The position numbers and the translations under genes were made by a program. The notes under the pieces were generated by a model. That model was not told where the DNA came from. It ran no database searches and saw nothing but the letters and a program-made list of their open reading frames with translations. Of a DNA stretch of 64,000 bases, positions 34,513-43,113 are shown in pieces (positions within the stretch are counted from its first letter, which is position 1; each line of letters begins with the position of its first letter). The DNA comes from Flavobacteriales bacterium UBA1993 (GTDB lineage Bacteria; Bacteroidota; Bacteroidia; Flavobacteriales_G; Salibacteraceae), in contig DDCZ01000027.1 of assembly GCA_002336485.1 (NCBI GenBank), positions 4,119 through 68,118 on the forward strand, read 5' to 3'.

Positions 34513-35617
34513 TCTGTAATAGGTCATAATAGAGCTGAAGCAATTTTTGCTTTTCAGTTTCCCAATTGAAATTCGCAAGGACTGCCTCACGTCCTAAAAC
34601 CCCCATACTCTGCGCCTTTTCTTGATCATTCATCAAGGATTGAATCGCCTCCGCAATCTCTGCTGGTTCATATGGGTTTACTAATATTCCGCTCCCGTAC
34701 TTTTCAGTGACCTTCTTCATCCATCCAAAGTTCGATGCTATGTAGGGAATTCCGCAAGCCATGTATTCAAGCATTTTGACAGGTATGGCGTCTACATAGC
34801 TTGGCGTTTTGTGTAGTGTAACCAATCCCACCTTTGCTTTATCATAGACTTCACCCACCGCTGCTCTGCTTAAAAAGCCCAATTCATGCACATTTGTCCA
34901 CGCCGAATCTGCTTTCACCTCTTTTTCCAATTCTGTATTGCTAAACCGGCCGCCAAGCTGTAGTTTAAACGGAAGATTGCGCATTGCACTCACCATTTCT
35001 GCTACTCCGCGAATTCTAGTGAGATCACCTACATAAACCACCTCATCTCGTTTATCACCCCAAGGTTTGGGGCTCGGCATTTCTTCCAAACTTGGATAGT
35101 TTCTTACAACAACTACCTTTTTATTCACCTTGAGAAAGCGTTCCTCAATTTCGTCAATGACTGTTACTACAGCGGCAAACCGCGCACTACAATAGTGCTC
35201 TACAAAGCGATACACCCCAGATGAGAGGCCGCGCAACAAGGATGGAATCCAAGCCTTATTTCGAATTTGATTTGGCACATCTTCGTGCGAATCATAGATA
35301 ACCCTTGCTCCTGACCGACTCAATTTCAATCCTGCAAAAAGAAACTCTGGATCGTGAAAGTGATATACCTCGGGTTGGAATTGCTGAGCAACAATACGCG
35401 CTCTTTTAGGTGCGTGCAGAATACGCTTGATCTTTGAAGTTGATTCGAAGGGAACATTAATTATTTCAACGTTTGGATAATCAGAGACAACGTCTGCCGC
35501 ATTAATCGCAATGAGCTTTACCGAATAACCAGCTTCGGCCAGCGCTCTGCACTCTTTGTGATAGATCCGAGTGTCCTTAACCGTATGAACGGTTGTTATG
35601 TGACAGACTGTTTTCAG
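34505..35617 (-). CDS. Family 4 glycosyltransferase, apparently starting at CTG
   Basis: 370 residues if it starts at the CTG 35617-35615. The frame from there reads LKTVCHITTVHTVKDTRIYH, exactly how GT4 proteins of this type begin (normally MK...ViHlTtvH..DtRI), and an AAAGGA box lies 9 bases upstream. No ATG, GTG or TTG is in frame between the preceding TAA and position 35329, where an internal TTG would remove about 95 residues including the whole N-terminal Rossmann strand set. Later motifs: YDSHEDVPNQ, VYVGDLTRIRG and MLEYMACGIPYIASNF near the end. It overlaps the next gene start by 8 bp. Confidence 0.82.
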   Translation of the reverse strand: MKTVCHITTVHTVKDTRIYHKECRALAEAGYSVKLIAINAADVVSDYPNVEIINVPFESTSKIKRILHAPKRARIVAQQFQPEVYHFHDPEFLFAGLKLSRSGARVIYDSHEDVPNQIRNKAWIPSLLRGLSSGVYRFVEHYCSARFAAVVTVIDEIEERFLKVNKKVVVVRNYPSLEEMPSPKPWGDKRDEVVYVGDLTRIRGVAEMVSAMRNLPFKLQLGGRFSNTELEKEVKADSAWTNVHELGFLSRAAVGEVYDKAKVGLVTLHKTPSYVDAIPVKMLEYMACGIPYIASNFGWMKKVTEKYGSGILVNPYEPAEIAEAIQSLMNDQEKAQSMGVLGREAVLANFNWETEKQKLLQLYYDLLQNG

Positions 35618-35649
35618 TTTTTCCGATCCTTTGAAGTGTGGCTCTTTGG

Positions 35650-36453
35650 CTATTTAAAAATGTCTCGAAAAACAAAGAACATCAATCCAAATATTGCCCC
35701 AGTAACCAAGGCGCCAAGGGTGTTCAGCAATACTCTGGGACCATTTGGCTTTTTCGGGATATTTGCTCTTCGCAGATAGGAAGCTATGCTCAATCGATCT
35801 ATGCTCTCCTTAATCCGCGCCGATTTTTCTGACAAACTCATTATTTCTGAGTGAATGTTTAATGGATACACCACGAGTCCCTTTTGAACCTTCTCATCTA
35901 ACCCTTTGGTACTTTCCTTTAATTCATCCAAGGCTGCGAGCTCCTTCAAACTTTGTTCATACAGGGATTCAAGAGATAACTTCTTTGAGTCGTATCTATT
36001 CTTTAAATATGAGTTTGATTGAAGGTTCATTATGATCGCATCTTGAATTTTATCAACCAAATTTGTATCGGTAGTGGTGATAACCAGATCGCAGGTAAAC
36101 ATACCGCCATCGGTCGTTGCTCTGTTAAAGTCAAGGCCTAGAATAGACTCTGCCTCGCTATTCGTCATTTGTAATTCACGCGATAAATCGTAAAAATTTC
36201 GTGTTCCCGCCATCCCGGTGAGTGTATTCAAATGGGGCATCATCTCATTTGTGGCAAACAGAGTAGAACTCAGAGCTGAGTATGTGACATAATACTTTTT
36301 TTGAATCAGGTTAAAAGCGCCAACCAGCAAACCAAGGGAAAGAGATATTACCAATATTTTCCACCGATATCGATTTGTAGTATTAATTATCGACTTTAAG
36401 TCTATAATAGACTCTCCATCTTCTCGAATTACGTATTTAATGTCATCCTCCAT
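35650..36453 (-). CDS. Wzz-like polysaccharide chain-length regulator
   Basis: 267 residues: short cytoplasmic N-terminus, first membrane helix at about 33-52 (ILVISLSLGLLVGAFNLI), a periplasmic helical domain (about 60-225), a Pro/Gly-containing segment ANIPKKPNGPRVLLN and second helix at about 243-262. This is the layout of polysaccharide co-polymerases (Wzz/FepE family). It sets the length of the polymer made by a Wzy-type polymerase. It has no kinase domain. It heads a run of two glycosyltransferases, and its TAG stop lies 33 bp before the CTG start of the next gene. Confidence 0.88.
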   Translation of the reverse strand: MEDDIKYVIREDGESIIDLKSIINTTNRYRWKILVISLSLGLLVGAFNLIQKKYYVTYSALSSTLFATNEMMPHLNTLTGMAGTRNFYDLSRELQMTNSEAESILGLDFNRATTDGGMFTCDLVITTTDTNLVDKIQDAIIMNLQSNSYLKNRYDSKKLSLESLYEQSLKELAALDELKESTKGLDEKVQKGLVVYPLNIHSEIMSLSEKSARIKESIDRLSIASYLRRANIPKKPNGPRVLLNTLGALVTGAIFGLMFFVFRDIFK

Positions 36454-36472
36454 AATCGTGGTTCAGTGAAAC

Positions 36473-36480
36473 CAAAACTA
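36473..36480 (-). promoter_or_regulatory. Candidate -7 box for the Wzz-like gene
   Basis: Minus-strand TAGTTTTG matches TAnnTTTG and ends 20 bp before the Wzz start. No clear -33 TTG. The facing Wzy-like gene shares this 78-bp gap. Confidence 0.35.
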
Positions 36481-36531
36481 ACAATAGATCATTAGGCTCT
36501 CTCTCATATTGTATAATATTGCTAACCTCAA

Positions 36532-37851
36532 ATGCCATTAATGTTCACGAAATCTAAGCTAAGGGCTAGCCTTATTTTCATAGCACTTAGCCTTGTCTAT
36601 AGATTTGCCTTGGATATATTCTTTATCCAGTTTAGCCGCGACTTCGCGTACTACGGCCTCATCTACTTACCAAGATCAAGTTTAGAAATCATTTGCTCCT
36701 ATTTGGCGGTAATCATCGCCTCTTCGACAATCGATTATTCTACGAATAGACCGAGCAATTCTATTCACCTCATGCTGTTTTTGTTTTGCTTCGTCCCCAC
36801 CTCCGTTCATTATTCTTTGAATTTTAATATGAGCTGGGAACCCTTTTACGGTCTATTTACATTCTTCCTATTTGTGCCAATTATTCGCGGGATTTTGTCT
36901 GGGGCCAAAAACATCACCCTCCCTACCCTTCGATTAAAGCAGTATAGCCAATTGATTTCACTCGTGCTTATACTCGGCCTTGGGCTCATAGTATGGCAGT
37001 ACGGTTTTTCATTCAACATATCCAGCATTACTGATGTATATGATCAACGGGCCGAATTCAAATCTGTTTCTGGGAAGGGAATGAAGTACATTGTGCAGTG
37101 GATAGCGAATGTTATAAATGTCGTCTTTGTTTTGTGGTCTTTGGTAAATCGCAAGTACCTATTCGCTGGATTTAGCATTTTACTTTCGGTATACCTGTTT
37201 TCACTAGGTGGTCACAAATCCTTTTTGTTCGTAACGCCATTAGCCGCTGTCCTATATGGTCTCGTAAAGTTTTTTAGAGAAGACTTCAATATTGCTTTGG
37301 TCATTTCACTGGTCGTGGCTGTCGTCTTTGTTCTGATATACGATCTGGCAAGCGAGCGTGATTATTCGCTGATTTCATCCTTGTTCATTCGCCGTACGAT
37401 CCTATTGCCTAGTCAGATCTATTTCTATTACTGCGATTATTTCTCGACGCACGAAGTGAACCTATTTAGCCAAAATATTCCAATCAAGTTCTTCGTGAGC
37501 AGCCCATATGACATGCGTATACCTGACATTATTGGTCAGCATTATTTTCATCATAAAGATGACGTGTATGCGAATGGGAATGTATTTGCCGATACCTATA
37601 GCAATGTTGGGCTATTAAGCTACCCGCTGCTTGCAATCGTTTTGCCATGCCTGTACTCGTTAATCGACTGGGCAGCCCAGAGGAAACACCTTGCATTTAC
37701 GATTCCTTTGGTTTTCATGACTTCTCATGTTCTGTTGAACTCCGGAATCATTGTCACGCTTATTACGCATGGATTGTTTCTGGCGATTGTCTTACTTGCC
37801 TTCTATCCTCGAAACCTCTGGCGCATTAAAAAGGTGGTTAGCAAAACATAG
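36532..37851 (+). CDS. Wzy-like O-antigen polymerase (candidate)
   Basis: 439 residues with about 11-12 membrane helices; a second Met is at 36541. The family cannot be read from any single motif, because Wzy proteins share little sequence, but the topology, the large loop after helix 8 (about residues 285-345) and the position facing a Wzz-like gene fit an oligosaccharide repeat-unit polymerase. Alternatives are a ligase or a flippase-like protein. The two glycosyltransferase-type neighbours point the same way. It overlaps the ligase-like gene tail to tail by 60 bp. Confidence 0.6.
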   Translation: MPLMFTKSKLRASLIFIALSLVYRFALDIFFIQFSRDFAYYGLIYLPRSSLEIICSYLAVIIASSTIDYSTNRPSNSIHLMLFLFCFVPTSVHYSLNFNMSWEPFYGLFTFFLFVPIIRGILSGAKNITLPTLRLKQYSQLISLVLILGLGLIVWQYGFSFNISSITDVYDQRAEFKSVSGKGMKYIVQWIANVINVVFVLWSLVNRKYLFAGFSILLSVYLFSLGGHKSFLFVTPLAAVLYGLVKFFREDFNIALVISLVVAVVFVLIYDLASERDYSLISSLFIRRTILLPSQIYFYYCDYFSTHEVNLFSQNIPIKFFVSSPYDMRIPDIIGQHYFHHKDDVYANGNVFADTYSNVGLLSYPLLAIVLPCLYSLIDWAAQRKHLAFTIPLVFMTSHVLLNSGIIVTLITHGLFLAIVLLAFYPRNLWRIKKVVSKT

Positions 37852-39057
37852 GCTCAACAATAGAGCTAGAAGTCTGAGATCGGATAGGGAATGAGATTTC
37901 ATTAGGTGGAGCATCTCATAAAAAACAAGGAATCCGAGAATAGTATTGTGCGACTTTGTTCTAATCTGCTTTGCGGCATTCCAAAAAACAAGGCCAAAGA
38001 TCATTAGTCCAACTAATCCAAGTTCGAACCAAATCTCCAGAAAAATATTGTGAGGATATCGCTCGACGTCCAACCCAGAATAAACCGTGGCAAAGCTTCC
38101 AATACCCGACCCAATAAAAAAGGATTTAAGATCAGAAACTTGATGCAGGACGACAAACTCCCAATACTTATATCGCAGGCCAATCGAACTTCCGGGGTTC
38201 TCCATTCCATTAATCACCACATAATCATAGAGCAAGTGGAATCGATCCATGGCTCGAACAAAGATTGTCTGAATTGGCTGAATCCCTACTCGGGCACTCA
38301 GCATGAATAATAGATAGAGCACAAATCCAGTAAGTAGAATTTTGTTGATTATGGACCTTGCCCATCTAATTGTGATTGTAACTCGCCCCCTCTTGATTTC
38401 AATTATCCAATGAACAAACAATATGAGACATGTAAAGAATAACGCTCCCCTAGCCCCCAATGCCAAGATTATTAGGACCATGGCAAATACTGCATATTCT
38501 ACTTGCCGTCCAGACCACCCCCAGTAATCCTTACCTCTAAAGGCAATTGTAAGTGTCGCAAACCCTAAAAATTTCCCAAGAAAGAGGTAGCTGTCTTTGA
38601 TAGCGAAATAGTTCGGGACAGAGTCATATATAGCGGTTTCAAAGAGATACACAATGGAACCTCCAAATGAAACATAAAGGATATATCGAAACAATCGATC
38701 CACATCAAATCGACCATTACTAATTCCCGTGAGTGCAACAATTCCAACGAGCACCAATCCAAGCAACTTGATCTGAGCATACACACTTGAAGTACTCCAG
38801 GCCAAGCTCAGAGTGGCCCATAAGAAGAAAAGAACAAGCATACCATACCATTTATGACCATCCGATAAACGAAGATCCCAGTGACCAATTCGAATAAGAC
38901 TGAAGCCGAATATTACGGCGGCCACTATGGTTAGATCAACGAATGACGAAATAGAAAAGGAAGTCATCGCATACTTGAGCGCACCAACCATTAGCACAGC
39001 AGTTAGCGCTAATTCAAAGAAATAATTATTGGGCTTTAATGCGTTCACAGTTGACAA
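37792..39057 (-). CDS. O-antigen ligase/polymerase-like membrane protein
   Basis: 421 residues from a TTG at 39057 (a GTG at 39048 is an alternative), about 12 helices. The late loop SGLDVERYPHNIFLEIWFEL contains the HNxfLe motif of the PF04932 family, and RYKYWEFVVLHQV precedes it as in many ligases. It is the second such protein in this cluster, with the one at 31369. One may be the ligase and the other a polymerase. The C-terminus overlaps the Wzy-like gene by 60 bp. Confidence 0.8.
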   Translation of the reverse strand: MSTVNALKPNNYFFELALTAVLMVGALKYAMTSFSISSFVDLTIVAAVIFGFSLIRIGHWDLRLSDGHKWYGMLVLFFLWATLSLAWSTSSVYAQIKLLGLVLVGIVALTGISNGRFDVDRLFRYILYVSFGGSIVYLFETAIYDSVPNYFAIKDSYLFLGKFLGFATLTIAFRGKDYWGWSGRQVEYAVFAMVLIILALGARGALFFTCLILFVHWIIEIKRGRVTITIRWARSIINKILLTGFVLYLLFMLSARVGIQPIQTIFVRAMDRFHLLYDYVVINGMENPGSSIGLRYKYWEFVVLHQVSDLKSFFIGSGIGSFATVYSGLDVERYPHNIFLEIWFELGLVGLMIFGLVFWNAAKQIRTKSHNTILGFLVFYEMLHLMKSHSLSDLRLLALLLSLCFANHLFNAPEVSRIEGK

Positions 39058-39177
39058 AGGTTCACTTTAAGATCAATATGCAATTCTGTTATTCACCGTC
39101 TCTTCTTCATGAACCTATTTAATGAAGGATAAAAGCAATGTCGAATAGTCACATATTTGTTTCATAAAGACAACACT

Positions 39178-39921
39178 ATGTTACATCTTCCTTCAAGAAC
39201 TACTAAACCGCGGACCAAAGGAATCACCTCTGTCCAAGATACGAGACTCAGCACGGGAGAGCTCACCGCCATACTTACCGATTATAGCGACCTCATTGAT
39301 GTCGCAAAGATTGGAGTTGGTGTAGCTTATATCCTACCAAACCTTCAGAAAAAAATTGACATGTACCAGGAGGCAAGTACTGATGTCTATTTTGGAGGAA
39401 CACTTTTTGAGAAGTTTTATCATCAGAACAAGCTCGATGATTTTCTACGATACCTGGATAAGCATAAGATCAACATGCTAGAGGTAAGCTGCGGCACAAT
39501 CGACATATCCATTGATGATCGTTGTGCGCTTGTAGAGAAACTGAGCAAGAATTACCGTGTACTCTCCGAGGTGGGCTCTAAGGATCAGGCGGACATTATG
39601 CCTCCTTCAGAATGGATTTCTGAAATCAATGCGTTGTTTCAGGCTGGAGCCGAATACGTAATAACGGAAGGCCGTGATAGCGGTACAGCAGGAATCTATC
39701 GACCGAATGGTGAGTTGAGGTCAGGCCTCGTTTCAGACATCATAAAAGAGACTCAAGTTGACAAGCTGATATTTGAAGCACCCTCAAGCCCAGTTCAAAT
39801 GTTTTTCATCAATTCGGTCGGGCCAAACGTCAATCTTGGAAACGTGAGTCCACTTGATTTAGCTCTTCTTGAGGCTCAGAGACAAGGGCTTAGAAGTGAG
39901 ACCTTCTTCTTAGATAAATGA
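39178..39921 (+). CDS. comA: Phosphosulfolactate synthase-like protein (ComA family)
   Basis: 247 residues from the ATG at 39178. ComA joins sulfite to phosphoenolpyruvate to make (R)-phosphosulfolactate in coenzyme M synthesis and spore sulfolactate pathways. The TIM-barrel motifs are present: KPRTKGITSVQDTRLSTGE, DVAKIGVGVAYI, VYFGGTLFEKF, MLEVSCGTIDI, VLSEVGSKDQ, VITEGRDSGTAGIY (family: EaREsG), LIFEAPS and PNVNLGNVSP. The organism is not a methanogen, and the gene lies in a polysaccharide cluster, so a role in decorating glycans is more likely than coenzyme M. Stop/start overlap ATGA with the phosphatase gene. Confidence 0.85.
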   Translation: MLHLPSRTTKPRTKGITSVQDTRLSTGELTAILTDYSDLIDVAKIGVGVAYILPNLQKKIDMYQEASTDVYFGGTLFEKFYHQNKLDDFLRYLDKHKINMLEVSCGTIDISIDDRCALVEKLSKNYRVLSEVGSKDQADIMPPSEWISEINALFQAGAEYVITEGRDSGTAGIYRPNGELRSGLVSDIIKETQVDKLIFEAPSSPVQMFFINSVGPNVNLGNVSPLDLALLEAQRQGLRSETFFLDK

Positions 39922-40439
39922 AGCTTATAGCCATTCGACATCTCATTACGCTGTGGAATCAAAAGGGTTTATTGCAAGGGCGTACCGATATTGAGTTAAG
40001 TGACGATCCTCAAAATCAAATACTGATCGATAAGCTAAGGGGTAAGCTCGTTGATTTCAAATTTGACAAGGTTATAGTAAGCCCAATGGTCAGAGCTGTT
40101 CAAACCGCTGAGGGGTTGGGGTATTCAGATATTGAAATTGAACCACTTGTATCAGAAATCAGCTTTGGAAGGTTTGAGGGAAAGCCAAAGAAGGAAATGA
40201 TGGACACCCTTGGAGACGCCTGGATTAACACCCCTAAAACCACCGAATTAGGTCCGGAATTAGCGGACTTGGAAGAAAGAGTCAAACTCTTTTTAGCCGG
40301 ATTAAATGGGCAAACCACCCTTCTAATTAGTCACGGTGCATATATCAGGGGACTAACATCTGTAGTGAACTTAGGCAGCATAAACCAAATGAATCAAATG
40401 GAGTTTCTCAATGGTGAGCTAAAAGAATTTGATCTATGA
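39918..40439 (+). CDS. Histidine phosphatase family protein
   Basis: 173 residues. The N-terminal motif is IRHLITLWNQKGLLQG where the family normally has RHGxT; here Leu replaces Gly but the catalytic His8 and both Arg are kept. GRTDIELS and E...FGRFEG follow the usual phosphoglycerate-mutase layout, and the second His is in LLISHGAYIRG. It probably removes the phosphate from the phosphosulfolactate made by its upstream neighbour, replacing ComB of other organisms. That pairing is inference from the 4-bp overlaps on both sides. Confidence 0.85.
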   Translation: MKLIAIRHLITLWNQKGLLQGRTDIELSDDPQNQILIDKLRGKLVDFKFDKVIVSPMVRAVQTAEGLGYSDIEIEPLVSEISFGRFEGKPKKEMMDTLGDAWINTPKTTELGPELADLEERVKLFLAGLNGQTTLLISHGAYIRGLTSVVNLGSINQMNQMEFLNGELKEFDL

Positions 40440-41605
40440 CCTTGACCATTGCGGTAATTGACTGTAATAGAAATGGCTTGGCCGCCATACGTTCATTGGG
40501 CGCATATGGAGCGGAGATAATTGCCATCGATCATCATAAACGACGTGCTGGTCAATACTCGAGGTATGTAAAGGAAAGGCATCTCATTACCAAGCCAAAT
40601 CAGAATGAAGCTGGGTTTGTTCAAGACTTGATTGATGTTTCGAAAAAGCATAAATCTGATGAGCCCATATACTTACTCCCAGTTAACGACGAGTATGTCA
40701 GAACACTGGCTGCGAATTGGGACACGCTAAGTGCATACTACACCCCTTTGTTCGAAACAGATGTGGCGCAACTCGACACCATTACGAACAAGGTGAATTT
40801 TTCCGCTTTCGCTAAAAAAATAGGCATACCCCAACCAGAGCGATACACACTGGAAGAGGTTGAAAACAGCGCCGTCACCTACCCTATAATTTTCAAGCCA
40901 GATGAACGACGTTCTCTTGAAAACATACGCAGCAAGGTGTTCAAAGTCAAGCTTTGCCATAATGATGCAGAGGGAAAAGAATTTGCAGGGTATTTGCGCA
41001 CCGAGGGCATAGAAGTCATTATCCAACAATTTATCCCTGGCGGAGATGATGAACTTTACACTGGCGGGGTTGTAGCTTTAGAAGGAAAGCTACTTGGCTG
41101 TTTCACTGGAAAAAAAGTGCGTCAATACCCACCGATGGCTGGCCAGGCTTCGTGGGCCACTTCTCTTGAGTCGAAAAAACTGGTTGAATATTCGAAACGG
41201 ATTGTTTCTGAATTGGGGTTTTCTGGGCTGAGTCAAATCGAGTTCAAACACTGGGATGGCGAGCTCTATGTTATTGAAATGAATCCGCGCGCCTGGAGCT
41301 GGCATGGGTTGGCCAAACCTTCGGGTGTTGATCTTCCAGCCATATTAATCGATTCTGTGATCAACGAACCTCCAGCAGAGGTTGTCATCAATTCGAAAAA
41401 CGGAATCTATTGGCATTTCTTTCTTGAAGACTTTTTTCACAATGTATTCTACAACAAGAATATCTCCTTCATGGAATGCTTTCGGTCAATTCGAAGGGCC
41501 TCATCTCATGCTTTCTACGATTCCAGTGATTTATTGCCATGGATCGTACACATCTGTATTGACTATCCAATCCGAGTTGCAAAGGTGATTTTAGGCAGAA
41601 AGTAG
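40436..41605 (+). CDS. ATP-grasp carboxylate ligase
   Basis: 389 residues. An N-terminal Rossmann-like domain (IAVIDCNRNGLAAIRSLGAY) precedes an ATP-grasp domain with FKPDERRSLENI, IIQQFIPGGDDELYTGGVV and the Mg/ATP residues in QIEFKHWDGELYVIEMNPRA. ATP-grasp enzymes form an acyl phosphate and join the carboxylate to an amine or alcohol. The C-terminal tail (about 320-389) is helical and unlike other ligases. It overlaps the phosphatase gene by 4 bp, so it may couple the sulfonate acid made upstream to an amino group, which is inference. Confidence 0.85.
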   Translation: MTLTIAVIDCNRNGLAAIRSLGAYGAEIIAIDHHKRRAGQYSRYVKERHLITKPNQNEAGFVQDLIDVSKKHKSDEPIYLLPVNDEYVRTLAANWDTLSAYYTPLFETDVAQLDTITNKVNFSAFAKKIGIPQPERYTLEEVENSAVTYPIIFKPDERRSLENIRSKVFKVKLCHNDAEGKEFAGYLRTEGIEVIIQQFIPGGDDELYTGGVVALEGKLLGCFTGKKVRQYPPMAGQASWATSLESKKLVEYSKRIVSELGFSGLSQIEFKHWDGELYVIEMNPRAWSWHGLAKPSGVDLPAILIDSVINEPPAEVVINSKNGIYWHFFLEDFFHNVFYNKNISFMECFRSIRRASSHAFYDSSDLLPWIVHICIDYPIRVAKVILGRK

Positions 41606-41607
41606 AC

Positions 41608-42963
41608 CTAAAACCTCCCTTTAATCAGTTTGACTACGTCATTGATTCCAGTAGCGAATGGAAACGACCAATGACCAATTTTCCATCTCACAACCATAAC
41701 TGAGAGCAGGTTCCAATAAGCCGTGCTTACACCTGTGGCAACCGCTGCACCTTCAATTCCATAAGTTGGGATTAATAGGTAGTTCAGTGTCACATTCAAC
41801 AATCCAGCCGATATCAAGATATACTGACCATATTTCTGATGGCCGGTCATTTGAAGAATGTTCATCACGGATCCACAGCTTCCATTCACAAATTGACCAA
41901 GCGAGAGAAAAATTAGCGCGTAAGATGCCGTATGCATACCCTCTCCGAACATGGCCAATAATTCACTTCTGAAAAACAGTATCCCAAAAACCACGGGAAG
42001 GGAAAGAGTAAATGACAAGGTTGCAGCCGAAGAAATGACTTTCGAAAGTGTAGAAGTGTCTTTGGCAGCCCAACTCGAGGCGATTTTCGGTGCTGATATT
42101 CCATTTATACCATACAGGACAATGGCTACCATGTTGCTGACTTTTACGGCTACATGATAATATCCGACCTGGGTTGTATCCTCAAATAGTCCAAGCATAA
42201 AGGTGTCTGTCCAGCTCATTAAAAGAAACATGCTACTTGAGAGCAGCATTGGAAAGGATTGTCTTAGCAGAGCGCTACTGGCCTTAAGATCAACGCTCCA
42301 GCGCATTTTGAGCTGGGACTCTCTCAACCAAATCCAAAGAGCAAAAACACTGGATGCAACCACCGATGCGAAGTATCCGAAGAAAAACCAATTGGAGTCT
42401 TCCACCTCATTTACATACAAACCAAGCATAGCCAATGCAGCAAGCGCATATGGCCAAACTCTCGTAAAAGATAGGTACCAGAATAGTTTTCCCGAACCGC
42501 GCATCCCCTCCGCATGAAGTGTGGTATAGGTTAATGGCAACACAATGAAGGCGGCGTATTTCAAGATAGGCCCCAACTCCGATTGATCAAATATCCGAAG
42601 GGCGATGAGGTCTGAAAACGAATAAATCAGCAATGAAACCCCCAATCCAGTGAATAATTGAATTCCAAGGATAAGAGAATAGGTCTTCTGCCTTTCCACG
42701 TTATCATCTCGACCTTTCAATTTGGATATTTCCCGTAGGAATAGAGTGTCCAGACCAGATTTAGATAGAAGAACTCCGATCAAAACAACCACATTCATCA
42801 AGGCGAACATCCCTACCACAGAAGCACCATAAAGCCGTGCAATGAGCCATGTGAAAAAATAGCTAACAAGAATAGCACCCAAGCGGTAGCCTATTAAGGC
42901 AAAACTTCCCCTAAATAGTCCTTTACTATTGGAAACCGAATTTGTTGTTTTCTTGGAAGACAA
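41608..42963 (-). CDS. Polysaccharide flippase (Wzx/MATE-like)
   Basis: 451 residues from a TTG at 42963, about 14 hydrophobic helices. The opening LFRGSFALIGYRLGAILVSY and later segments such as LLSSSMFLLMSWTDTFMLG match the polysaccharide-biosynthesis (MurJ/Wzx) exporter superfamily, which flips lipid-linked oligosaccharides across the inner membrane. It faces the ATP-grasp gene tail to tail with 2 bp between stops. Together with the Wzy, Wzz and ligase proteins it completes a Wzx/Wzy-type export set. Confidence 0.9.
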   Translation of the reverse strand: MSSKKTTNSVSNSKGLFRGSFALIGYRLGAILVSYFFTWLIARLYGASVVGMFALMNVVVLIGVLLSKSGLDTLFLREISKLKGRDDNVERQKTYSLILGIQLFTGLGVSLLIYSFSDLIALRIFDQSELGPILKYAAFIVLPLTYTTLHAEGMRGSGKLFWYLSFTRVWPYALAALAMLGLYVNEVEDSNWFFFGYFASVVASSVFALWIWLRESQLKMRWSVDLKASSALLRQSFPMLLSSSMFLLMSWTDTFMLGLFEDTTQVGYYHVAVKVSNMVAIVLYGINGISAPKIASSWAAKDTSTLSKVISSAATLSFTLSLPVVFGILFFRSELLAMFGEGMHTASYALIFLSLGQFVNGSCGSVMNILQMTGHQKYGQYILISAGLLNVTLNYLLIPTYGIEGAAVATGVSTAYWNLLSVMVVRWKIGHWSFPFATGINDVVKLIKGRF

Positions 42964-43113
42964 AATTTGATGTTTTCTTCTATTGCAAGATTAGTGGAAT
43001 AAGCAAGCTTTCGAATCGAATGCACCGAAGTTGCTAAAAAGAACGCGTTAATAGGATGTCAAAATATTGTTTCATTGATCGATCAAGAATTGCACATTCG
43101 TTTCTAGAATTTT

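Noticed and set aside
34505..35329. Glycosyltransferase beginning at TTG 35329 (274 residues)
   Set aside because: Would lose the N-terminal GT-B domain; in-frame family sequence continues upstream to CTG 35617.
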